From Chromera velia (Eukaryota; Sar; Chromeraceae): DNA of 35,000 nucleotides. Below are positions 1 to 11,954 of the stretch, piece by piece. The position numbers were made by a program, and so were the translations under genes. Position 1 is the first letter of the stretch, and each line of letters starts with the position of its first letter. The notes below the pieces were generated by a model. The model saw only the letters and a program-made list of their open reading frames with translations, was not told where the DNA came from and ran no database searches. The stretch is taken from contig JAHBMJ010005795.1 in NCBI GenBank assembly GCA_018398765.1, forward strand, positions 1 to 35,000, in the 5' to 3' direction.

Positions 1-285
1 GGGGGGCTGGCGGTATGCAGGGCGGTGGGTCCAGGCTGACTGGATGTCCTGCTCACTTCCTTGAAATCGCTCAGATCATTTTGCTGCTAGTCATGTCACA
101 GGTCATGTATTTCATTGTCCGTCGGACCGACCATTGTTTCCAACAAATATACGCCAACCCGTCCACACCTGCAGTTGCGCTGTGCGTCTGCAGAAACAAT
201 CGAATGATCGAATGAGATTCATGTGGAAGGACCGTTGGTGTGTGTCCTTTCTTCGTGTCTGAAGTTGCCTTTCCAATCCGTGAGA

Positions 286-324
<39 letters not shown>

Positions 325-342
325 TGTTTGAGAGAGAGAGAG
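286..342. repeat. GT/GA microsatellite
   Basis: (GT)n passes directly into (GA)n, interrupted once by tgttt. Confidence 0.9.
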
Positions 343-1601
343 TCGGGTACCTCGGTCTAGAAGAAGAGGAAAGCTTGCTTGTTTTTGTTCGATCCGTGTT
401 TTGTTTTTGTTACTGCATTGGAGTGCATGAATGGGTGGGACGGTGGTTGTGGTCTTTTTGAAAGCGGAGGGGAAGGGAAGGGGTGGAGACCTGAATTTTC
501 ATTGCTCTCTCGGAGTGATCCATCCATGATGATAGAAGGCGGAAAGGAAAGGAGAAGAACGTCTGTCTCTTTTCCTCACTCACTATCTGTCCACCCGTCT
601 CCTGTCGGCATGAAGCGCATGCAATAAAACCTCCCTCACGCACATGAATGTTTCCTTACTGCTTGCATTTGTTTCCTTTCCTTATCGATGGGCCGACTGT
701 CGAGTGAGTGCATCGGTGAAAAGAGAGAGGTGGAAGGGTGTTGTTGGATGTTAGACTCCCCCTCTCCCTCTCTCCTTCCTTCCTTTCTTTCTTTCTTCTT
801 GCATGTTGCTTCGTTTAACTCCTTTCTTTTCTGCAATGGGTGCACCTCTAGTTCGTGGGGGGGGCGTGCTTGGATGAGGGGGGATGTTTTTTGTGGGGAG
901 GGAGGGAGGGAGAATGCAATTCTCTTCCTCTCTCTCTTCAGTGCTGCATGTTGCTCAACCGGCTGACTGAATGACTGAGAGTGGATGGATGGATGGATGG
1001 ATGGATGGATCTCTCTCGTCATTCGTCGGGTCGATAGTCTTTGCTTTCCAGCGGGGGGGCTCGGTCAGTCGGTTGGTCGGAATCCCTCCTCCTCCAAGCC
1101 GGCCGGCCCTTTTCTGCATCAATTTTCCGCTTTCTCCTTCTCCTCATGCACTCCATCCACACGCCGGCCCTTCAGCGGGCTGCGAGGCGACTGACATGCA
1201 GTGAAGGCGACAACTTCTTTTGCAAGAAAGCAATCCTTATGGGTCGGTGACGCACCGCATGGATGACAGAAAAGGGAAGGGAGCAGACGAAGACGTAAGG
1301 CAAGGTTGGAGTTCTCTCGGAGGGACGAAGGAGGGCGAGAAGGCAGACCGACAGAGAGGCCAATAGCCCTATATGGTAGTGGTTGCGCGATTTCCCTTTC
1401 GTCCTTTCTCCAAGGGTGCACGGTGACAGAAGGAGAGAGAGAGCGCGCTGTGGATGTTGGAGTCAGAGAGGAGCGAAAAACCACAAGAGAAACCATTCTT
1501 TCTCTCCATGCCTTCGATTAATATTTTGCCTATCTGTTCTGCAGTTCATTGATGGAATGAGATGGTGGCAGTTGTCGCCGGAGTGAAAAAGCAAACGTAG
1601 T

Positions 1602-1602
1602 C

Positions 1603-1635
<33 letters not shown>

Positions 1636-1642
1636 GCACGCG
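1602..1642. repeat. CA microsatellite
   Basis: (CA)n ends in cgcacgcacgcg. Confidence 0.9.
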
Positions 1643-2498
1643 TCTGCTCAAGCACGCACGATGCACTGATTTCATCGATTTGTTTCTGCACAGCCGTGGC
1701 CATTTTTTTCGTTTTGGGGTCAGCAGGATGAGCGTCAGTCTCTTTCAGCGACCCAGCGTGACGAACAGACGAAGAGGCCAAAAAAACGAAATAATTGTGT
1801 TTTTCCTGCACGGTGTGTCTTCATGTGTGTCTCGATTCCACGTATTGGAATGCATGGCAGTGGATTTATGAATGATGCGTTCTGCCCATGGATCAGCAGC
1901 TGCTTTTCTTTCTTTTATTCCGGTGGAGGGCGTAGAGGCGTTTTCGTCCTCCACAAAGAGGAGCTGAGGAACTGCGTGGCCTTCTCACTTGTAAAATCAG
2001 ATGTAGCATTGGAAAACGGCTTGTCTGTACTTAAGCGACTTCAACGCCGACTTGTCACAGCTTCTTGTTTGTGGAAAAGTGGCTCGTTTTGCAGGTGGAG
2101 AGAACAGCCTCCCGAAGTCAACATGCCTGTGCTGTGGATCTTCCATTCAGAGAGGATTGCAGTCGGTGTGGCCTGGCTTTCGGGCTAGCTTTCGGGCCAA
2201 CATCTCTAGAGCGACATCGGACGATTCAGACCAGTGATCATGCAACCTGGCAAGTAAAATGTGAAGTGTAAGCATTCAACTTTGTGTTCCGTATGTTGAA
2301 GAGTTGAAGTAGTATGAAAGAGTGTTTCACCATAGTGATGTCAGTGAAATGTCAGTGAATGTCTGGATGTGCATGTATACCTAGAGAAATCTAGATTTAG
2401 AGATGAATACTTATGTATATTATATTAAACCATACTCTGTGTTATTATATAGATGATTTTTGAGCCACTCCTAGTAGTAACCTGATATAGTAGACGGT

Positions 2499-2550
2499 GC
2501 AAGTCGAGGCACGGCAGTAGACCGCGGGGCAACCCGGAACATAAATCCTA
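2499..2550. repeat. direct repeat copy 1 (gcaagtcgaggc ... ggcaacccggaacataaatccta)
   Basis: Both ends match the copy at 3142-3201. The central 17-25 nt differ. It is a GC-rich patch inside an AT-rich island. No known RNA or element is recognised. Confidence 0.8.
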
Positions 2551-2652
2551 ATCCCAATCCTAAGTAGATACACGTTGGTATATCTACAGCAGATGCACAT
2601 ATAGCGGGAAGGCGTAGCATAGCTGGAATCTACCTAGGAATCTACCTAGGTA

Positions 2653-2907
2653 TGATCTGTAAAGTTTTAAAGTGAAATAAAGTTTAAAGTCTGGTTTGAG
2701 TCTATGAACTCTAAAATATAACTTTTGAAACGCACTTCAAAATGTTTTTGATATACATTGAAAAATGTTTTAAAAGGCTAAACAATCCAAAACAACACAT
2801 TTATGTGTTCAAGCTTTTTATTCTTAAAATTTTAAAATGAAAGAAGTTTTAAAGTCTAATTTAAAGTCTGTGGTCAGACTTTACTATAAAAATAACTTTA
2901 CAGATCA
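2653..2907. mobile_element. MITE-like non-coding element, 255 bp
   Basis: TGATCTGTAAAGTT at 2653-2666 and its exact reverse complement at 2894-2907 bound an AT-rich stretch with no ORF. Further inside, AAAGTCTG-type motifs recur on both arms. The flanks share aggaatctac (2635 and 2913), but not immediately at the element ends, so a clean target-site duplication is not visible. A fortuitous inverted repeat in AT-rich DNA is the alternative. Confidence 0.45.
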
Positions 2908-3141
2908 CACCCAGGAATCTACTATCAATCTTCGTATCAATCAATCAATCAAGCAATCAATCATTGATAATCAATCAATATATATTGCATCATAACATGA
3001 GGCTAGACACTAAGCTAGACATCAGGCCAGGCTATAGCTCAGATATTAAGTAATGATTCAAGTTTCTATAAGTAAGGGCACCACTAAATCACTTATCACT
3101 TATCTCCATTAATCATCACGGCTAGCATTATCATCGATGGA

Positions 3142-3201
3142 GCAAGTCGAGGCCCGGCGGGACTGCGGGCCCGTGCGAGGCAACCCGGAACATAAATCCT
3201 A
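3142..3201. repeat. direct repeat copy 2 with internal hairpin
   Basis: It shares gcaagtcgaggc and ggcaacccggaacataaatccta with 2499-2550. The centre contains GGCCCG and CGGGCC, which can pair as a 6-bp stem. The pair of repeats brackets the MITE-like element. Confidence 0.8.
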
Positions 3202-3420
3202 TCTTATCGTATCGTTTTTAAGATATGGCTCTCAGTATGCATGGCTCTACAAATTAAGCTGAATTGATGACATCATGACAAAAAAAAAATGAAACAATTG
3301 ATCATAGGTTTCTTCAAATTATACTGGTATATTTAGTTTTAATTATAAAGTTCCATTGTAATTTTCACGAATTTCCGTAGGAAACTTCTGAGTCTTTTAC
3401 TGTATATTTGTTTTAATTTT

Positions 3421-3426
3421 TTTATT
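3421..3426 (-). terminator. possible polyadenylation signal of the PP2C gene
   Basis: On the minus strand AATAAA lies about 33 nt past the PP2C stop codon, at the edge of the AT-rich island. The position is plausible, but the area is so A-rich that the match could be chance. Confidence 0.3.
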
Positions 3427-3458
3427 TCTCCGTATTTCTTTTTTGACGGTGTACGTTC

Positions 3459-3506
3459 TCATTTTTTCAGGAGCAGTACCACGCATGTCATGTTGTCCTG
3501 CGAGCC
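3459..3506 (-). CDS. PP2C exon 12: final DN motif and stop
   Basis: After the acceptor tactttgcag the exon reads [15 protein letters not shown] and then TGA. This is the terminal G-S-x-D-N-[MIV]-T-x-V-V strand of PP2C with its metal-ligand Asp. It is 16 codons including the stop and joins in phase 0 to AAFER of exon 11. It is separated from exon 11 by a 703-bp intron. Confidence 0.92.
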   Translation of the reverse strand, partial: GSQDNMTCVVLLLKK

Positions 3507-3629
3507 CTGCAAAGTATAATGGAAACCCATTTTTACAAATTGTACGTTAACGAATTCAAACACTTAACATACATGCACGTACAGAACCGCACACAAAGTT
3601 GTTCAGATGCAAGAGCACACCCATAAATC

Positions 3630-3681
<52 letters not shown>

Positions 3682-6628
3682 AAATCGGCCAACCAGCCAG
3701 CCGGACAGGCAGAAATACTGGACGGCTTTTTTTTTCACAGTCACCGAATCCAAAAAGAGAACGGAATGTCCAAAAGGACGATTAAAAAAAAGAAAGAGCA
3801 GAAAATGTAGAAGCGGGCCAGAAGAAAGACAGACAAACAGTCTCCGCGTTTCTTTCCGTTTCTTTCTTTTTACGCATTCACGAAAATCCATTCCATCTTG
3901 CTTGTTCGTTTCACGACAGACAGCGCTTCTTCCTTCGGCAATACTGAAAGACGGGCAGAAAGACTTTGGCACCTTTTCCCCCTCTCTCTCGCTCTCGCAC
4001 TTCCTGTAATTATGGATCCAAGCCTCAGTGTGTCTTTATCTTTCGCTAGACGCAGAGACAGTCAGACAGACAGACAGACAGACAGACAGGCTGACACAGA
4101 CGAACGCACGCACACATTCATACACGTCTACGCTTGCGAGCACAGCAGTGACGCAGACGCTCTGCCGTTCACACATCCAAACACACACACACAGAGACAA
4201 CGGACGTACCCTTTCAAATGCTGCACTGATCACAGCCTCTGCAGCTTCCCTCACTCGTTCCCTCCAGGGGTAGTACACCGACTCGGGCTCGGGCTCCAGC
4301 TGTGAACCCCCCTCCCTACCAACCGAGCTTTCCACTCTTGTACGTCTCCTCTGAAGGTCCCTCCCGACATCCACAACGGAACTGGCTGGCCCGCTCTCTC
4401 TCTCTCCTCCCCGCTGCCGGTGCTGCTGCTGCCCCACGGCAGTCAAGTTGACCCCCGGTGTCTCTCTCTCCGCATTGTCCGCGGCTCTCGGAAAAGCGGA
4501 AGCGGATGGGGGGGGAGGGACCCGGAAGTCGTCTGCTGACAGAGACAGACAGCAGCCGCCACGGGAGGAAAGCCACGACTCGCAGCTGTGTGCGGGGGGG
4601 ACGGCAGACGGGGGAGATCGAAGGGCTTCGCCGTCTGCGACTTCTTCGCCTGCCTTCATCCCGCAGGCAACCCCCTTCCCCTGAAGAATATGAGGGCCGT
4701 CTTCTTTTCTTTCCGCCTCGGCGCGGCAAGAAGCCGCCGAGCAAGAGGCAGCTCCAGTGGAGGAAGTTCGCTGAACAACCAGAGGCTGCTCGGTGTGACT
4801 TCTTCCTGCAAAACCGGCAAAGAGAAAATCCTCGCATGCGCGGCGATGCCGATCTCTCTCCGAACTTTCCTCTGCTGAGGCTTCGGGAAAGATTTGACTA
4901 GATCGATTCGCTGTCGGAAATGATTTTCCTTCCATGCTGTTGCTGCTGCTGTGATGAATCGAAGAGCAGAATTTGTTCCGATTTTGCACTCTCCCGCCTG
5001 CACCACGACAGCTCTGCTCTTCCACAGGGGGGAAAAGCTGAGACGATGCAGATTCTAGAGCGCGCTCTAAAGGTACAGAGGGGGAGAGGGGGTGCGAGAG
5101 TGCAAAGGGTGAGCGAGAGCTCTCTCTATCGACTGGGAACGTACAAGCCTCTCTCCTTTCCTCCCCGCTCTCCTGGAGACGAAGGAGCCCCACACCAATT
5201 CTGCTGAAGCCTCTACCACCAATCCCCAAACCCAAAGCCTCTTTCTCTCCCTCCCCGTACGTCAGCATGTCCTCATCTAAGCTCTCAGCTTCTTTGGAAG
5301 TTTCCGCCAACAATCGAGGCGGGGTGGTCTGGCTACGTGAGATTGGAAGAAATGACGGCGCAACGCCAGGCTCAGCCGACAATGATCCATCGCCACTCAC
5401 CCCAAGCCGAGGATTAGCGTGAGGCGATACCTGTGCGCTGCCTTCTCCCCTTCCTCGAGGAATTTCAAAGGGCGATCCAGAGGAGGTCTGGGCCCTCTGT
5501 CTCTGTCTCCTGACGTTGCAGGAGGGGGGGGAGGAAGTCAGCGGGCGTCTGCGGCCTCTTCCTGAGAATCCCCGCATGGAACATCTGCAGCTGCTCGTTC
5601 CCTCTTTACCTTTACCTTTTGCTGCCGGGGAGAGAAGAAGAGAAGATTCTGCAGAGGGTGTGCAGAACGCGGAGGGGATGTCTGATGGGCTGGGAGGATT
5701 TCGCAAGGCCCTCCCCAATGTCTCTGCTGAGTCTTCTGGTCCTCTGTCGTCATCCTGCACGCTTTCGGCGGGAGGAGGAGAGGCGGCGGGAATTGATGAT
5801 GACCTGAGTGGGTTGCAGGGAGGGGATGCGGGTTGGAGATTCTGTTTCTTCGACAACCAGTGAGGAGACCTGTTTGTTGGGGAGCACACCTGACGGGGCT
5901 GGGGCACCCTTCGATGCGCCTGACAGCGTTGGGAGGGTGAGAGGCAGGGGCCCGTCCCCGATTTCGCTTCTCGGGGCCCCTGTGCTGTACTCTTTCCGGG
6001 GCCGCTATGGTGAGACGGTGCAGGGACTCTCTTGAGTCCGTGGGTGCGTGCCTGAGGCCCACCGTGTGGATTGGGTGCATTTGTGTGCTGCGTGTTTCCA
6101 CTCGTTTTTGCCGCGACCGTGGCTCTGTTTGCAGGAAGGACCCCGGGAGGTACAAGTTTTCGACGGGGCTGCGGGTTTGCTCCCTGCCCCCTTTCCCCTG
6201 TCCTTTCCTTCTCTTCAGAAGAACAGGGAAGGACAGGGTGCCCCGGCAAGGGGTCCAGAGGTGGGTGGGGGGGGCCCGCCTTCACGCGAACCCAGGCAGC
6301 TCGCTTCGGCCAGATCTGCAAACAGTCAACACTGATGTCTCTGCCCTGCTGAGCCCTTGTCTATCTTTTACACCCCACCATGCATCCATCCTCCCTTCCT
6401 AGCTCATGCATGAGAGAGAGCCATTCAAACAAACGAGCGAGCCTCTCTGTCTCTCTTTCTCATGGCTTGAGTGGGGGAGCGCTCTCTCTGTCTTTTGAAG
6501 AAAGAGGTGCACCTGCATCGACACCAATTCAAACTTCCTCGAGGGTGTACCTACACGCATGAAAACTCATGCGGTGACACAGACATGCACTAACACAGAC
6601 GCACTAACACAGACATGACACTCACTCA

Positions 6629-6662
<34 letters not shown>

Positions 6663-7177
6663 GAGATCCGCACACAGAGGTAGGCATACACATACACACA
6701 AGACGACTGACGGTCTTTGCGACAATTTCAACGGCGTCCTCGTCTGAGAGCACATCCCAAACCCCATCTGTGGCAAGAACCTGCAGTGCAGTGACATGCA
6801 GAACTCACACGCGGCAAGCAAAGCAGCTGAGAGAGTCAGCAAAAAGAAATGTCAAGAAAAGAAAGAAGGCAAGAGAGGAAGGCTGTAAGAAATCCATGCC
6901 TACAGACAGAGAGGGAGACGCGCCAACGCACGCACACACGCAAACGAGGAGAGATGGGCAGACACACGCAAAAAGAGAGAGAGCGAGAGAGAGAGAGAGA
7001 GAGGTGAGGCATTCTGTCCTGACGCTCCAACCAGATATTACGACAACTTTCTTTTCTTCCCGGAGGACTGACCAGAAACCGGTCCAGAGGGCAGAGGTTC
7101 ACAGCAGAGCACTCTGGCTCTGCCAACAGCAGTCTTGCATGGGCATCTTTCACATCGAAGTCTCCTGCAACACCCGT

Positions 7178-7215
<38 letters not shown>

Positions 7216-7985
7216 CCGAGAAAGAGCCTGTCAGAGAGCGGACGAATTGCGCACAAACGACTCAGAAGCAAGCATACACACACACAGAGGGGCATGCAGG
7301 GCAGTGTAGGGCAGGGACAGGAAAACCGAAAGAGAGAAGAGAGATGGAGCAACAGAGAAGAAGCGACGGCCTCCCTTCGATTGTCGCCTGGCGTCCTCCC
7401 GACACGAGGAGGCAGACAGATTAGCAGGATTGCACACTGATAGAATGACTGTTTGTATGAAGCAGTTCACATGGATGGATGGATGGATGGATGGATGGAT
7501 GGAAAGATGGATGGATGGAAAGATGGATGGATGGAAAGGTGGATGGATGGAAAGATGGATGGATGGATGGAAAGATGGATGGATGGAAAGATGGATGGAT
7601 GGATGGAAAGGACGAAGAATTTTGACCAGTCACTGGCAGTCAGTGGTCTCGAATGCGGAAGGAACCGACGCACAGAAGGAAGACTGCGTCTGAAGGAAGA
7701 GAGAAAGAGAGAGGACAGGCGAGAGGAAGGAATGCCCCCTAGTCACTCTCTAATGAGAGAGACAGAGAGACAGACCAAATGACTTCTTTTTTTCTCTTTT
7801 TTCATTCTTTCAAGACAGACAGACTATGTGTCTCTTCTTCTCCCTTCTTTTCTCCATGTATGCGACAGACAAAAAGAAAGAAAGAAAGACAGACAGATAG
7901 ACAGACAGACTCACCGAGAGCTCTGGAGACTGCCAGCCTGCGGTTGAGGCCCTCTGCTGCGAGACTGCACACACACACACACACT

Positions 7986-8025
<40 letters not shown>

Positions 8026-11000
8026 CGCAGGCAGAGAGAGGACGAGGGGGTGATCTTTCAAAGGCACAGCACAGCACAGCACAGCACAGGACAGAGCACC
8101 AGGATTCCGGGACAAAGAAAAGAAGAACATGGGAACCAGGGTGGAAACTGAAGGAAGGAAAAGACGAGGATGGAGTGCCACGCACAGGAAAACAAGGCAT
8201 GGCGCAGGGAGGAAGGAGCGACGGATGAAGAAGAAACAACAGAGAGGGACAAAGAACGAACAAGAAAGAGAGGGACAAAGAACAAACAATAGAGGGTGAG
8301 GAACAAACAATAGAGAGAGGGATGAAGAAACGAGAAAGAGACCCATACAACTGCCAAATCAAGACTTGAGGATCGGGAAATGCCCTTTTTCTCCTTCTTC
8401 TTCTCCTTCTCTTCTGACGCCTGCCCTCACTAACCGAGCACAACCTTTGTGGACGACTGAACCGCCGCCCCGTTCGATCCGCAACCTTTCGTCCTTCCGG
8501 TCAGGCTTGTGGTCGAATGTCAGTCTGATACTCTGCACAAACATACGTTTACTTTCATACAGAAAAAGAAAAAAAAGTCTGATGCTCTGCACAAACATAC
8601 ACACCGACCAACTCAGAGAGAGAGAGCACCAACAGAAGCAGCTACAACTTTCCGCTTAAGCCTTCTGCGTGCTTTCAGCTTTGAATGCTTGGATACGCAA
8701 TCATGGAAGGGAAAAGAGAGAAACACATTGAAGGAAAGAAGGAAGATGACCAAGACCGACAACACACAAAAAAAAATTAAACGGAAGTGAGACGAGCACT
8801 GGGCAGGATCAGATTGCGTTTTCGTCTCGGACGCACCTCGAGACTTCCAATGGGAGGTGCCCTTCCTCTCTGCTGCCAACGTCGGTGTTTCTGCTGTCCT
8901 AGAGCCCCATGAAGTCTCTCATCTATTCCGTTGCTGTCAGCCCTTTTCACGTGTGCCAGCACTCTGGCACTCGCTGCCGTGCCATCAGGGCTTTTGGAAA
9001 GGGGGTCGATTGAGTGGGGGCGTCTCTCTTCTCTCCTTCTGCGGTCTCTTTCTGTCTCCTCAAAAATCCCATATTCTTCCCCATGTTCAGATTCACTCGG
9101 TTCTTCGTCAAAAGTCTCTTCTTCTTCCCCTACCTCTTCATGTGAAGAGTCAATATCCATGTGACTGCTCTCGCCTCGCGTTCCTTCTCCTGCACATATG
9201 TCGGGATCTCCGCTGCCCCCTCCCATGATCGTTTGAAGCCCTCCCTCCAATTCCTCCTCAGAAGAGGCATGTGAGACGGGCAGAGTCGCGCTGGTACCCC
9301 CTGAGCTTACCGACGCCTGACCCTCCGAGACCCCCGATTTGGCAGACTGTCCTCCCACGCTCTCTCGGCGTTTCAATTCCCCAGTCTTCGCTGCTGCATT
9401 CGTCTCGGAGTCCCCACCTTTCTCCGCAGTGCCCTCTCCCCCGACCCCACTCCCCCTCTTTAGTGGGGCCTTTTCTTTTTCCCTCGCAAGCACCGCCCGA
9501 CAATCTCCTAGGTTGGCCAGGACCAGCCTTTGCTCTTGCTCGCACAGTAGGGCTACAAGTGCAGTACTACCTGCCGTTTGAGGTTGCGGGCCCCCGCGAA
9601 AGAATTCGAAAAGTTCTTGGCGGCTGCTTCGCGTTTTGGCAGTGGGAAGACTGTCAGGCCCCCCTGCAAGCGTGTGCGCCCTTCTGAGGGGAAAGGAGCA
9701 CGCAGGAGTAGGTGCTGCAGGCGGAAAAGCGGCAAGTTGTTTGCCAATCTGGGAGTTGGGGTGATGGGAGAGTGACGCCTGGAGGCCTGAGAGCATCACG
9801 GGGGCAGGTTGGTGTTGGGTCGTCTGGGAGAGAGACAAAGAAAGAGAATGGGGCTGGAGTTCGGAGAAGGGGGCAGGAGCTCTGGGAGCTGCCTGGTGGG
9901 AGGAGAGAGGAGAAAGAGACGGCGAGCGGTCACCAGAACCAGAAGGGCCTGCCCCCCCTTGGAAGGGCGGCCCTGGTAAAGGCACACCAAAAGACACCGG
10001 CTCGGCTCTTGGTAGCCGACCCAAGGAGAGAGCCTCCTGACTGCAAGGGGGCATGATCCCTCCGCCGTCTTCATTGGGAGGAGCTACAGGTACCGTTTCT
10101 TCTTCTGTACACGGACTGCTGCAGAGGGCGAAGGAGGCCTCCGGGGGACTTTCTTCTTCTTGCCTTCCCCCTACTGGTGACAATGAGGCAGAGGACCGGG
10201 AGATGGAGGCATCTCCCGGACTCATAGTCTCGCTCTGTCTGTGTTCTCCAGATCCGTCATCGGACGCTCTCTCCTTCCCTCCCCCTTCTCCTGCATGGGG
10301 GGATCGAGTCAAGACTTCTCTGTCGTCTTCGCCTGCACTTCTGCTGCTGAGAAGCATTGAGGGAGACGGGGAAGGAAAGCTGGAGCTGTTTGGAGCGGGA
10401 AAAGAAAACGGGGCGAAGGAAGCGACAGCTCGTGTAACTAAACGTCCTGTCTGGGCTGCGAAGCTGCCGACTTGCTGAGTCGACTCGCACTCCTGTGTGG
10501 GGATGGGTGAAGCGGGTGGTGGATCAGAGGAGGATGCAGAGGAAGAGAAAGAGGAAGGGTGTGGGGGGAGGGGCACCGCTGACGGTGTTGCCGCAGTTTG
10601 AGAGACAGATCGCGGAGCAGCACTGAGGGAGCAACATTCAGAAGATTGTGCCCTCAAAGGAGGGGAGGCAGACACAGACGCCTGTCTGTTATTGATTCCA
10701 TCAACTTCCTCTTCTTCCTGCACACCCTCGAAGGCTCGCAGGCCCCCTCTCCTTAACGGTACTGCACTTCCACCCCCCTTCTCTTCAGACTCCGCCACGT
10801 CGTCGAGGAGTGGCGTCTTCGGAAAGAGTGAATCTGCTGCTGCTGAATTCCATTGCTGCTGATGATGAGAAAACATGGCAGCAGCCTGCATAGCACCGTC
10901 AAAGAAAAGTTCCGACGCACTGCACTTTTTCACATCACACAGCAACCCCGCAAGACGGCCGCTGGAGTGTGAATTCGAATAGGAAACATTCAGAGCTCGA

Positions 11001-11911
11001 GACCGAACAGGTCGCGTTGCATCAAAGTGAGAGAGAGAGGCCGAGGGAGCGATCGTGTCCCCCTCCCCCTGTGAGTGTGCACTCCCCCTTCCTAAGGGTG
11101 TTCTCCACACACCCCCAGAGGAGGTAGAAGAGGAGACAGAACCACTGCAGGCAGAGCGATGGAGAGAGTCCCCTTCCACCCCCCGAGCACGCCCCGAAGA
11201 ACGAACAGAAGGGGAACCAAAAGGGGGCGCAGAAGGAGCCCCCACGGCACCCGACTCCACGCACCGAAGCTGCAGTCGCGGGTCTGTCCCCCGAAGTATG
11301 CGCTCATAGGCTCTGCACACACGAGAAGGGAAGCGTATGTCAGCTCCACTTGGCACTTGAACGCAGACAGACAAAACACGGAGCCAGGAGGATCAATACA
11401 GATGCAGCGCGCGCCCTGCCATGCCAAAAGATGACGGGCAACCAGCGACTATGGACTTTTGTTTCTGAAATGTTTTCAGCGAACCTTCAACACCAACGCA
11501 GGTACATTAGACTCTGCGTGTGCATTCTTTTCCTGAAGCAACCACTCCCTCTTTCCTAGCTGTCCTACTGGCTGTCCATAAACCCCAAACCGACTCAGCA
11601 ACGCACCTCGAATGTCTGGCTGTTGTGCGTGCCCCACAGCTAGCTGCTGGAGCTACGTTGCCTTTGTGGTGGGTGCCCTTTTTCTCTTCGTCACGCAAGT
11701 ATCGGCTAACAAAAGACAGACCCAATTTTGGTTTTTGGACGAAAACAATGGTTCGTGATTCCCTTCACTCATTCTTTCTCTTCAACTTTTGAACCAGCCA
11801 ATCAATCCATGCCTTCCCCCACCCACCCACCCACCCGTCAAGGTCAGTGAAGGCCTTCAGAACAGCACCAGGGAGGCTGTCGAGGGATTCCCTGGGAGTG
11901 AAGCTCTCGCG

Positions 11912-11954
<43 letters not shown>

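Larger units (their letters stand above)
1..2270. other. no assignable gene; microsatellite-rich sequence
   Basis: It holds GT/GA (286-342), TGGA (982-1010) and CA (1602-1642) tracts and scattered short open frames. The only stretches that look mildly protein-like are a 121-codon plus-strand frame at 1823-2188 and a short acceptor-to-stop piece at 1543-1587 (FIDGMRWWQLSPE). Neither matches a family I know. The region may be intron or 3' flank of a neighbouring gene. Confidence 0.5.
2271..3458. other. AT-rich intergenic island
   Basis: Composition changes sharply from the GC-balanced, CT-rich flanks to AT-rich sequence with TATA and AATCAATC runs (about 2935-2985). There is no coding potential on either strand. 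It contains the MITE-like element and the direct-repeat pair, and it ends at the PP2C 3' end. Confidence 0.6.

Noticed and set aside
1543-1587. Terminal exon ending FIDGMRWWQLSPE-stop
   Set aside because: The acceptor is good, but there is no upstream exon or homology to anchor it, so it is mentioned only within the unassigned region.
3599-4009. Plus-strand open frame across CA/GA repeats
   Set aside because: It lies in the last PP2C intron on the antisense strand, and the protein is microsatellite-derived His/Thr and Glu/Arg runs.
7471-7610. CRISPR-like regular array
   Set aside because: The units are continuous TGGA-based minisatellite repeats with no unique spacers, in a eukaryotic intron.
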